Below, piece after piece: positions 24,501 to 36,500 of a DNA stretch of 64,000 bases. The notes below the pieces were generated by a model. That model saw only the letters and a program-made list of their open reading frames with translations, had not been told where the DNA came from and did no database searches. This DNA comes from Melanocharis versteri (Eukaryota; Chordata; Aves; Passeriformes; Melanocharitidae), in assembly GCA_013397845.1 (NCBI GenBank), contig VZTG01001555.1:372001-436000 (forward strand), read 5' to 3'. How positions within the stretch are numbered: the stretch's first letter is position 1; each line of letters starts with the position of its first letter. A program made the translations under genes and the position numbers.

Positions 24501-27500
24501 TTTCCTGAAGAAAGAATGCACTTGAGTATGTGTTTCTCTTTAATACTCCGCTTACATTCCCCAAAGTCAATGGGACTCAAGTCTACACTTTACTGACTGA
24601 AGTGAGACTTCAGCCCATACTTGAATACCTTTCTGTTGGTGTCTGATGCAATATACTTGCAGGGCATCCAAGATAAAGAGAGAGCCATTTCCAAGAGTGA
24701 AAGAAACTGGAATATTTATAGGGCATTACACTTAAAATACCTTTCACTGAACAACGCAGCTTTTGTAAAACTAATAGCTCAAATATTTCTTTTTGCCCAC
24801 AAATACCACAGGGAAGTCAGCAATAAAGTTTTTGCAGATTTCTTCACAAATAGTTAATGTTGCTGAAAAAAATTTTTAACTCAGTTTAGGAAATTCTGTG
24901 AATAAACTCAGCTCATCTTGTTGCAGAGAAGGAGGCAGAAAAGACAGCAGCTACAAAACACATGGTCTTTTTCCTAATCTGTTCGAACAGATCGTCACAA
25001 ATTTTTCCCAAAGCTGAGGCCGGGACGTGGTCTCTCACAGCTGCTTCTTCTCCTGGGAAGGGTGTCTCCGAAAACACCCTGATCTGCACAGCATAGAAAA
25101 AATTGAGCTCCTATACAGGCTCCTAAATTCAGAGAGGAAAGACCTGCAGTCTAAGCTCATTTGTGTATAAGTGGTGGGAAGACATAAATGAAATAGTAGT
25201 GCAGAGTCCTAAATAAGTTATTTGGTCCAAGCCCTTGGGACCCAAAGCCAGCAGATCTCGGGAGCATCTCTGCTTTACCTTCAGTGGGCCTCAGTTTTAA
25301 GCAACTTCTACTTCATTTGATATGACTCTTCATCTTCTCACCCCAGGCAGTGCACAAAACACCACCCTTCTCCACTGAGAAAACCTGCATGCTTACCGAA
25401 AAGAGGATGCAGGATCTCTTAGAAAAATGGGGTTTGAGCAAAATCTTTACCAAATGGTTCTTTCAGATAAGGAGGCAGTGCTTTTAGAACCAACGTGTTC
25501 AAATGGATGTCTAACATCCATTTGTACATGTTGGTTCTAAAAGCATCTTAGAAACTCAAAGAGCAGTCACTGAAAGCCTCTAAGACAACCCGGTTAATCC
25601 ATTTCCAAACAATGGACAACCCAGTTAATCCATTTCCAAACAATGGACAACCCACTGGTATCTGTTACACTTCCAAAGAGTGTGGAGCACCACACAAGCT
25701 TATTGTGCTGGACAAGACTGCTTGGATGTGGATGTGCTCTTCATATGGTTCTCACCTGCATCTCTAACCCCTGTGCAGGTGGTGCAGGACCCTGCTGCAC
25801 CAGGAACATACTGCCCATGGGAGACTTCCAGGGAAAGCTCCAGTGAGGCCATCATGGAAGGATGGAAGGGGAAAATATCCAGTTGAGAGACATCTGATGG
25901 GCTGCCCTGTTTCGTCCTAAAGGCCGCGGAGCCGAAAAGGCACAGGATTACCCTTCTGCGAGACCACCATGGAGAGGCAGTGGTTAGAGATGGCCAGTGG
26001 TGCATCCCCACTGCAGTGACACAACCATGAAGAACAGCTGCCCAAAGGCAGAAGCACCAAGATGCTTACCCTGGCCAGGCCCCATCCCAATCTCTACACC
26101 TACCTTCTGCAGCTTGTCTGCCTTCTCGTAGTACCCCTCCAGCTCCTGCCGCAGCACGTGGTTCTCCTCGGAGAGCATCTCCACCATCTGCTGCGCCCGC
26201 TCCACGATGGCAAAGGCGTCGGGTGTCAGCTGCTGGCCCGGCAGCGTCGGCGTCTGGGCAGCCGCAGGGGCCGGCAGCGGGGGCAAGGAGCCTGGGAGCA
26301 GAGGGCCAGCGGCGGCCTGCGAGGACATGGGGCTGTGCTGCTGGGCCGGCGGCGGCGGGAAGGGCGGCTGGCATTGTCGGCTGTGGGAAAGCACACATGG
26401 GGGAAGCGTTAGGGCCGCACGCCCTCGAAATGCTCACGGGAGCTTTCACCTAATGACTGCATGGTTTATTAATAGTGTTACAGCTGGACAGTCACGACTC
26501 CTAAATACCAACAATCGCAGCAGAGACTGGGTAAATTGTCTCCTCGCCCCTGCCCTCGACAGTGACGTACACATCTGGCATGAACGGACAAAGGAAGCAC
26601 TGACTCAAGACCAGCATCTTTGCCTAGGTGTGCAGCTAATACTTCAACAGCAGCCAGCCTCTCCCTGCCTCCCCTTCCCACAAACGCCACGGCTGAGAAG
26701 CATAAGCTGGCAGGCTTGAAGAAAACACAAGGGATGCATTACTCACCCTTCGAACACCGCTCCCTGCCCAGAGCAAGACCAGCGGATCAGCCGAGCTGGG
26801 AGGCGAGAGGAAGTGATGTGAGCAAAGCAGAATGCCTGAGTGGCTTTAGCAAGTGGAAGAGGGAAGTGCTGCTGCGGAACTGCTGGAGGCACAGCCCCAT
26901 TCAATCACAGTGAGCCATGAAAGCCATCCTCCAGTGGGAGACCTCATTGTGTCACTCCCCAGTTAAGGGAATCCATCACTCACCAGACTCATATCAGGGA
27001 AGAGTAAGAAGTGAGCTGGTAGTGGATCTGCTTGTGAGCTAGGCTTGCTGTCAGCAGGCAGCTTTTAATACACCTGAATCATAATTTGCAATGGCTAGAA
27101 GATAATCCAGGAGGATGTCTCAGCAGTGAGGGTAACCCTGCAGCTGACAGCCAGGTGGGATCAGAATCCCTCACCTGACCCATCTCCACCCCTCCATCCA
27201 CTGCACAGGCAGCCCTTGAAGCCTCGGCCGGGGGAAGCAGCCCCACGCAAAATCTCACTGTGCACAGGCTGAGCAACTCCTCAGCCCTGATGCCAAAGTT
27301 CTGAAATTTCTACACTGATCTTGTTTAAGAGACTCAACCCAGACCACGTGGTACCTCAGTGTCAGGGCCCAGTTTGGCTGGAAAACAAGCTGGCTGCTGG
27401 ACCCCACCTGAAGTCTGCAATCGAACACCTTCTGGAATTTGCATTTTCATGTAACTACAAGTTATTAGGCTTGCTGTTGATATCATTACCTTTATTTCTG

Positions 27501-30500
27501 CACCCTACACAAGGCACAAGACATAATGAACAGACACATTTACCCCAACGGGCCTCAAAGATCCATGAATGCTATGTCTTAGACAATTTTGTGCTATATA
27601 AATACATAGTAATTATGGTTACTGTTGTCTTCAACACCTACACAGCTTCTCAAAACAGGGTTTTCAAAAGCCCTGCCCAAAAGTGTTGGCCTAATTCTAC
27701 TGACAATAACCCACCACGTCCTTCAGCTGCAGCAGAACAAAGCTGAAAAGTAAAGGCAATTTTAAAATCCTGCCCCAGAAAATGAACAGCACTGCTCTAA
27801 CAAACTTGTCCCTGCCAAGCCACACGACACCAAAGCCAGCAATTCAGCCTTAATCTTCTGTCCAAACTAGAGTGAAAGCAAATCGGGCTCTGCAGGCCCC
27901 CAGACACAGCACACACACAGTCCCACACTCCCATCCCAGCTTTGCCCAGTGCATCCACCCTGGCACAGAAAAGTACTGAAATGGAGGAAACACCAAACAC
28001 AAGCACACTGCTAACCTGGCCAGAAGCACAGACCAGTGTCCCTGGGAAGAAGATCCCAGCGGAGCTTCATGCAGCCAGCATTGAGGAAAGCTGTGCTGAG
28101 CTCAGTCTGGCCTTGAGATGGCTTTTACCTGCTTAGCATGGACATGCCCTAAGGCTGTGTCTCTCCTGTAAATTAAACATCCATGGAGGCAGCCCAAGAG
28201 CTCAGGAGAGGGGCCATTCCCCTTGGGCAGCTCCCAGGGCCAGAAGGGTTTGCTCTCAGTCCCAGGAATGTTAGTTCTCTGGCAGAGGTGCAGGCTAATA
28301 ACTAAGGAGCTAAATGTCTACTAAAAGAGGATAAAACCTTCCAAAAGACAGGAAGTCAGGGAGGTGCTGTATGACACTTCAAAACAAAACACACAGGAAT
28401 TCATAGAATCACAGAATGGCTTGGGTTGGAAGTGATCTTTAAAAACCATCTAGTCCAACCACCCTGCCACAGGCTCGGACACCTTCCACTAGATGAGGCT
28501 TCTCAGGGCTCCAACCAACCTGGCCTTGAACACTTCCCATGATTGAGCATCCAGAACTTCTCTGGGCAACCTGTTCCAGTGCCTCACCACCCTCAGCATA
28601 AAAAATGTCTTCCTTATATCTAATCCAAATCTACCCTCTTCCAGTTCAAAGCTATTTCCTTTTGACCTGTCTCTACAGGCCTTGGTAGAACACCCCGCTC
28701 CAGCATTCTTATTCCAGCCCCCTTTAAGTACTGGAAGGCTGCAGTAAGATCTCTCTAGAGCCTTCTCTTCTCCGGGCTGAATAACCCCAACTCTCAGTCT
28801 GTCTTCACGGGAGAGGTGCTGCAGCCCTCTGATCATGGGCAACAGTTCTCACACCATCCTCACAGTCCCCCTTTCCTTCTGGTGCTCCAGTGTGCAAACC
28901 TGGCAAGGGACCTGATGCCTGTCGTGGGACTTGAATATTCTTTTGCTTAAAAATCTGAACAATAAATAACATCATGAGTGAGGGATGTCACTCACAGTGC
29001 AAAAGATGCTCCACAAGTGAATGTGAACTCAGACAAGCATGCGACACCTCCTCAGCGCTCCTGACAGTCAGTCTGTGCTCACGTGTTTTACCACAGCAAT
29101 TAATTCAGCTGTGTGAGCTTGCTTGTCTTATCAAAAGGAAAGGCACCACCAGTCTTATGCAGGCAAAAGCCCAACTGTCTGGATAAGTTACACCCCTACA
29201 AAGATACTTAGTAGAAAGTAGAAAATTTGGAAGATTTGCTGCAGGTACAGATTTTCTCACTTCTTTATGGGAATAGCGTAGAGCAATAGAATTAAATTAT
29301 CTCTGAATCTAAACCAGTGGAGGTACAGCAATTTTTCTTTCTCATTATGAAGCACAGCAATCTTTGTCCATAGATACACCCTTTAGACCCTTGCATGAAC
29401 TTTTGACACTTTACTTTTGGGAAATTTTAGCCTTCATCAGTTTAATCTTTTCCCGTCACTTTAGTCTGTCTAGCTTTACACCACAGAGGAAGGAAAGACC
29501 ACAGAGATCTCTATTTTCTTGAACTGCAAATGACTTCTTGAGCTACTAAAGATTTATACCCCATAGCAGCAGCCAGCCACCAGTCTCAGCAGTCATGGCC
29601 ACAGGAGAGATTCTCCAGTGTTTTCCAGCTTGGAAACGGAACAGGTACAATTGACTTTATACCTCTTGAAGCACAGCTGCTCAACAAAATTAACGTTTCT
29701 GGCTTTCTTTTTACTTGTTTAATCTGTCCCAATTTAGTTCTGACTTAGCCAACTGCAAAATCTCTGAGTGTATATGCAATAAAATAAACACAGCAATTCA
29801 CATTAACAAATCAGCATTTGCAAAAATAGGAATGTTATAACATCAGCTTAGTTCCTATCCAAATTCTCATGTAAAGCTCCAAAGAAACGCAACAATCAGG
29901 ATTATCCTGAGGTCCTTTGGGCTTAGTAAAGAATGACATTCTCACAATGCTTCTACTGTATTTTAAACGTTGATCTTACTCTGCATTAGAGCAGGTTAAA
30001 ATCTTTCAGCCAAACACATTCTGATCGAAAATCATCCTTCTCAAAAGTATGTGACTGTGGAACATTATGAGTTTTGGCTATCTCTGCCACATTTCAGCTA
30101 CATTTCTATTAAAAACATATTTTTTTGTTGACATTATTGTAGAAGTAGGGCCCCCATAAGCTTCTGCAATGTATTGTAAAGAAGGAAAAAAAGAAAAAAA
30201 ATTAAGGAAACCAGCTTTTTGAATAAACACCAAGGAACACCAGCAGGGAATGAGGCTTTCAAGGGCTACTGTGCTGGGGTCACCAAGCACTCTCTTTTCA
30301 CAGATATAGCTCGTGATACGTATATAACAGCTTAGTACCTACAGCTTGCAATACAGTGTCTTCAGGAAAATACTTGACCACAGACCTCACTTTCATAAGA
30401 AATCCCTCAAGATGTTGGGGCTGCCCAAGCCCCCAGATTTAGGCATGATCTCAATACTCCTCTTATACTGGACCACCTGGGAGCAAGAATTACCAAGACA

Positions 30501-33500
30501 GAGGAATGTGGGGGGGAATTTGTAACTTTATGTAGGAATAAGAAACCTGGAAAGGAAAATTAATGATAAAAGTCCACTTGCTGCTGATGACCAGGAAATA
30601 ATAAATACAGAAGAGCTGTTGTTGGATAAAGCAGCGTAGTATTAGTAATAAAATGAAAATGCCTGTAAATGTTCTGGAAAGGAAATTCCACCTCTGCCTT
30701 GCTACAGCTACTGTGAAGCTCTCCTCTGTCTAGGGATGGAAAGGGGCCAGTGGAGGAAGGACTTTGTTTCCAACACACCATGGCATTTACATTTATAATT
30801 AAAATGCCCTCCTCTAACCTATTTAGCTCATCTTTCTCTGAAGGCTCTGCCTTCCTTTGCCTCTAGGGCAGACTGGCCTATTTCATCTTTCAAAGACTCT
30901 CCCAAAGAACTTTATTTCACAACTTCACGCATTTACTGTGGATGCTCTGGCTGAGTCACCGATGAGAATAAGGCGTTTCTGGGGTGCAGTTCTTTGAAGT
31001 TGCCTTAGGCTTTTACCTTACAGTGCGAGTAAAAAAGTGTGTGAAATGTGCTTATTCCTGCCCATTGACTGGGAGCCTTCAGTCTGGATACTAACCTCAG
31101 ACCAGGTGTCTACCTGATTTTATTATGATTTCTGCAGTCATGAAGCAGACTTCAAATGCTATTCTGTCTCACTGTGAATAACAGGGAGGAAACAGTATTA
31201 TGACCATGCAGGAAAAAAACAGGATCCTGGCAAAGTCAGTAAGGCCAGTCTCATGGTCATGGTGCAAGGAAACACAATTATAGATCCACCACTAAATGGT
31301 GATACAGAAAGAAATGGGAGAGCATCTGCCATAGCCCAGACATGGCCCTCATGGTATTCTCTGTCTTATGGAATCAGCAATAGTTGCAGCACCTTGTAAA
31401 CACAAGCAGTTGTTTCAAAAAACATTTTGAAGATTTGGACTCACATCTCTCGAATTCACTATTTTGTTGGTGACATTTGTTAGTTCTGGAAAGACTTGGC
31501 CCAGCTTCTTTGGCACGATTACATGTAGATTGCACAGGGAAAAATTATAATCTAAAAACACACATGCTGTATCAAACATATCCTCAGTAGTTAAGAGAGG
31601 GACAGGATATTGTACTTCCTCACAGACATCCACACTCAGAACAGATTCTCAGCATAAGGAAAAGGTGCCTTCCTCAACCTCTGCACTTCTAGAGGAACCA
31701 GCTGGGATAACAATAGAGAAGGGTAAGGAGAAATGACAGGGCATCACCCAAGCTGTGGAAACAGCTTCATTTCTCTTTCATTTATTTTAATGTAAGGCAT
31801 ATTAGACCAGAAGGAGAGGATACAAAGCAAAGCTCCTCTGCAGGGCTGCCAGCATTCACGTCAGATGGAAGTGCAGCCTCCAACCCACGCTCATGCTTGG
31901 GCTATCCTTGCAGAGAAATGCCAGGACAAGTCAGTTTGGGTGTAACTCCTTCAGCTTGTCCACACTGCCAGCAAACCCGCCTGCCTGGGCTTTCTCAGGG
32001 AAGAAAACGAGCTCCTTGTGTCCTGTCAGCAGCCACAGACGTGGCTGAATCGGTAAATATCAACAGGTTGTCTGAAAACAGCAGTAATGTGTGTGGGGGG
32101 CATAAATACACAAATAACTGGAGAAGCAGCAGACTATTTCAGCAGTTAATTATAGACTTCTACATCCTGGCAGGGTGGAATTTTACGAGGCACATAAAAA
32201 ATGGGATGTATTTAAAAACAGCTCAGACTTATTCCTTTCATTGATTCTGCATGCTGTCTTTCAAAACACATGGATTAAATCAGAAAGAAAAGGTGCCTGC
32301 ATGATTGTCTTCTGCATGTACCACAGATTAATTCCCCTCAGTAAGCAGCACAGTTTCCAGTTCAAGGCTTCATTTGCACTACACACGCTTTTTATAAATA
32401 GTGCAGAGAAAGAAATCACTCTGAATAAAAGACACCAGGATCTGACAAGAGCCACTGGGATCAGTGAAGAGGATTCACTGCACCGAGTGATCTGGATCGC
32501 TGCTTAAGCAGGACATGGAGAAACAACACTGACTTGAGCTGGTTCAAGTTCATCCGTCCAGGAATAAATATAGCAAGCTAGAGTAAAAGGGTGGAAAATA
32601 CTATCCTGGGCTGTGACAACCCTCACACGCCTGACTGGGTAACAAGCTGCATGGGGAGATCCCAGGATGCCAACTGCAAGTGTTAATGAGCTATGTAAAC
32701 AAGGAACACCGAATCAAATCAGAGGTGTTACTACACCTGATTAGCCTCTGGTCCAGCTGGTACCAAACCAGTGTTCAGGTTAGCTTTCCACAGTGAAAAA
32801 AAGGGATTTTGACAACAGTGAAATAAGTACAGGGCTCCAGGCTCCATCTGTTAAATGTATTAAAGGACTGATAGCACAGGACTCCTCACTGTATCTGACA
32901 AAGATTTTGCAAAATCCCTGGTAACTAGAAAATACAGACTGAAACGAAGGTGGACATCTATGCCAGAGATGGCAATTAGCTAGTGGAACAAGGCTGTAAA
33001 GGCCATGATGGATTCTCCAGATGGAGATTGTTATACTCACCAGGACTGAATGTTTCACAAACTGGAATTAGTTCACAGCATTGTGCAAAAAACTAAATTA
33101 GATTAGTTCCAAGCCCTTTTACCTAACAAGCTGTGACTTTCTGAACCTGCACCTAAGGAAAGTTAGCAAAGACACCATTCAGGAATAAGCTGCACATCTA
33201 GGAAAGGAAATATTTTCTAAAAATTATTATACTTGGCCAACTTAAAGCATTCAGAAGTTGTGAGTCAGGGCCCCAAGCATCAAGCAACTGGCTTAAAAAT
33301 ACTGATATTTTAAAAGTAAAAAACACTGGTTCATTTTTATTTGCCTTCTGGTTGTTTTGTCCTTTAAGCTTCAAGGTTCAAGCTCTGCTCTGCAATTGTG
33401 ATGTCCATAAAACAGAAGTCATTAAATCTAATTTATATAAATGCTGAGACTACCGCAACATCATTTGACTCTGTTCTTCAGTACAACACCAATTATCTTG

Positions 33501-36500
33501 AAATTTACAATAAATTTTAAGATTTCACCCTGATGATTATAAAGGCAATGTTCCCTTTAAAACCAGTCATGCACAAAAGAAAAAGTCAAACCAAAAAAGG
33601 AAGTAAAGCAGCAGCTACAGTTATTCCATTATCCTTCAACAGCTTTCTGCCAGCATTGGTCCATTTCCAGCCACATTTCCCCCATCAAAGAAGGACTGTG
33701 GACTCCTAAATACTTCTGTCAACCAAATCTTCCTGGGTGACCGGATCATACAGGGATCCTACAGACCATGGGACCAGTTATAAGCTGGGACAAGCACAGG
33801 AGAATAAACTTGAGTTTATTTCCTGGTTTTTAGTGACACCAGTTCATAATAACCGAGAACAAGCCCAGGTAATGAATATTTCAGTGCACCCAAGGAAAGT
33901 GAAAGGTTGACATCCCTGTGTTAAAAAATACAGAGAAGCCTGAGATGAGGATGAGGACCATCACTTTGCTGAGACCCAGAGGCTCACTGCCTGACATCTG
34001 AACACAGCCAAATGTTCCCCCATTCACTGACAGGAAACCTCCCCAAAATCCAGGCACCGTGTAAAGGGAGCCAAGAAGGACCTGAAAATAACCACCTTCA
34101 CATCAGGACCCAGAACTGCCTTCAATAAAACACAAGAGACACCATACACCTTAGAGCAAACCCAGCTTGGTGAAACAACCCCCAGCCATGCCAACCTCCT
34201 GACATACGTCTGTACAAGCTTGCTGGCATAGCCAGCAGGGATATATGCAGACTGAGAAGCACTAAGGCCCTTGCTGAGTTGCAAGAAAGATATTACTGAA
34301 GATTTTTTTCGTAAGCGTGCAAAACTTGGCAGCTCTGCTCTGTCATGCTGCCAGTCCACTGCTGCACTGCATATCCCTCCCCCTGGTGCCCTTGTACCTG
34401 ACAGGAGGAAGACTTCTCCAGCATCATGCAAAGAAAACAGCACACAGGGGTAGCAGACATCCCCCGTGCAGCGTGATTTGGGGGTCAACTATGCTGCCTT
34501 GCCAGGAACGAGCAGTGACCACCATCACGAGCCAGTGGATTTCTCCCAACAGCTGCTGGGGGGATCCAGCCTTTGCTGACTGGCATGGAAATCTGCACAG
34601 AATCAAGGGGTTTCTCAGCACTAACCTTGCTGATGAGGCAACTGGGAAAAGCTCTGGAAGTGGCCCCAAAGGGTTTTCCACTTGACACCACTGCCGTTCC
34701 CAGTTAGCTGAAGCAGTGTATGCAGCACCCAGCTCCACTCACTTGCACAGACTCAGAACACTCTGTGGCTATTGAACCAGCATTTTCCAAGAGTGATAAA
34801 AATACCCAAACCAGCTCCTTTTCTGTGGGGATGAATCTGCTTGGTGCTGGAGATGTTTGTTAGCACCACAAACAACTGCAGGAAAGCATGGCCCCAGTTG
34901 CCCCCACACTCATATAGGTCTTTCTTTGCATAAACAGGCATTTTAGCTGAGGTCTTAAAAATACCATCTTGCTCTGAAAAATTTGCATAACTCTGCACAA
35001 TGGCCATATATGTAGCTGGAGAAAGACACAGTGCAGGCCTGCCACTTGTCACAGCCACTTTGCCACTGTCACTGAAGCTACACTTTGAGTTTCTACCTGT
35101 CTTGACACAAAACCCGTTCTTTCTGCAAACATGGAAAAGCAGAGCACTCCCTCCTGCATTTCATGCCTTATACACTTTGGACAGAAAGAGCCAGGTCAGT
35201 TGCACCACCTTTTCTTTGTGCCTGTGCTGTGGTAAAACAACTGTGCAACTTAAGGTGATGCCAACAAAACCTTTGGGGACTCTGGGATCAGTAAAGACCC
35301 AATGAGGCAGCTTGCAACATGGAAACCACTCACATTCACACCAAACAACTTCAGGCTTCCAAACCCAGCAAAATAACTGTCTGAGAAGTCAAAGAGACAG
35401 GGATGAGACAGAGAAACACGTGCATTTACATACAGCAAGGGAAAGGAGCCCTTAACACACCACCATATCCCTGAAGGCAGGACCTGCACCGCTCGCAGGG
35501 ATCAGTGCACAGCCAGCAAACACTGGATTATTTTTAATGCGCTTGGAATAAACCCATGCTCACAGGGAGGCCTGGCATGAGGGGCCCAGTACCCTGAAAG
35601 CCCCATGTGAGCTCTGTGGGAAGATTAAGGCAGCACATAAGTGGCATATAAGCTTTCTAGAGTCCTCTGGGAGATGCGGGTGTCTCCACCAGCCGGGCCT
35701 GCCATCCCGGCCACAGGATGTTATGTCCCCACTGCAGGGCGTGATGTCCCCACCGTGCGCCTGGAGCTACAGCTCACTGCGGCCATGTCTACATGAGGCC
35801 CAAGCCCCACAGGCAGCGGCTCCTCCAACGAGGGCAGGAGCAGGCGGCCCTGCAGGCCCACCCCCAGTGGCCATTACCTGCTGACCCCGTACTCCGGGGG
35901 CGGCTGGTAGCGGACGAGGGCCAGCTCTGCCCGGGAGGGCTGGGGGGCGGCGTAGGCGGCCTTGAGGACATCTTGTGATGGCTGCTCGCCGTAGAAGAGC
36001 CCGTGCTCCTGTGCCTTGCTGCCTGGGGCTGCTGCCTTGCCTTTGTAGGGGTACTCGGGCGGCGGGCCCCGCGGGTCCGTGGCCTTGCTGGGTTGTGGGG
36101 CTGCCTTGAAACCCTTCCCACCTCCTGGGGCTGGGGGGTGCTGCTTGGCCCCGTTCCTCTCCAGCGAGAGCTGCATGATCCTCTCGCTCAGCGAGCGGAC
36201 GTGGCCCTGCTTCAGCTCCTTCAGCGCCTCGTCCTTATGCGCCTGCCCGCTGTTGGCCCGGCTCACTGTCGGCCTCCCCTCCGTCCTGGACTTCTGGCTG
36301 GAGGAGCCATAAAAACCCGGCGTGGCAGCAGTGGCTGGTGGTGCGGGCTGGCCACGGAAAAACTGAGACTGGGCTTTGGCCTCCTCATACGTGGGGAGCT
36401 CCTCGGTGCTGTGCGGGGGCTGCGGGGCCCGAGGCTGCTTCTCCATGGCAGCACCGTCCCCCTGGTGCTCCTGCCCCTGTGGTTCCTGCCGCCCTGACGG

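Larger units (their letters stand above)
21992..26103 (-). other. AMOTL1 intron 4
   Basis: 4112 bases. Contains a CR1-like fragment at 23352-23535, the hairpin at 25480-25544 and a 31-bp tandem duplication at 25585-25653. Confidence 0.85.

Noticed and set aside
26066..26449. Overlapping open frames on both strands at AMOTL1 exon 4
   Set aside because: Shadows of a GC-rich coding exon; only one frame matches the angiomotin family.
28489..28842. A 117-codon minus-strand frame
   Set aside because: It is the non-functional 3' region of a CR1 LINE, recognised by RHWNRLPREV.
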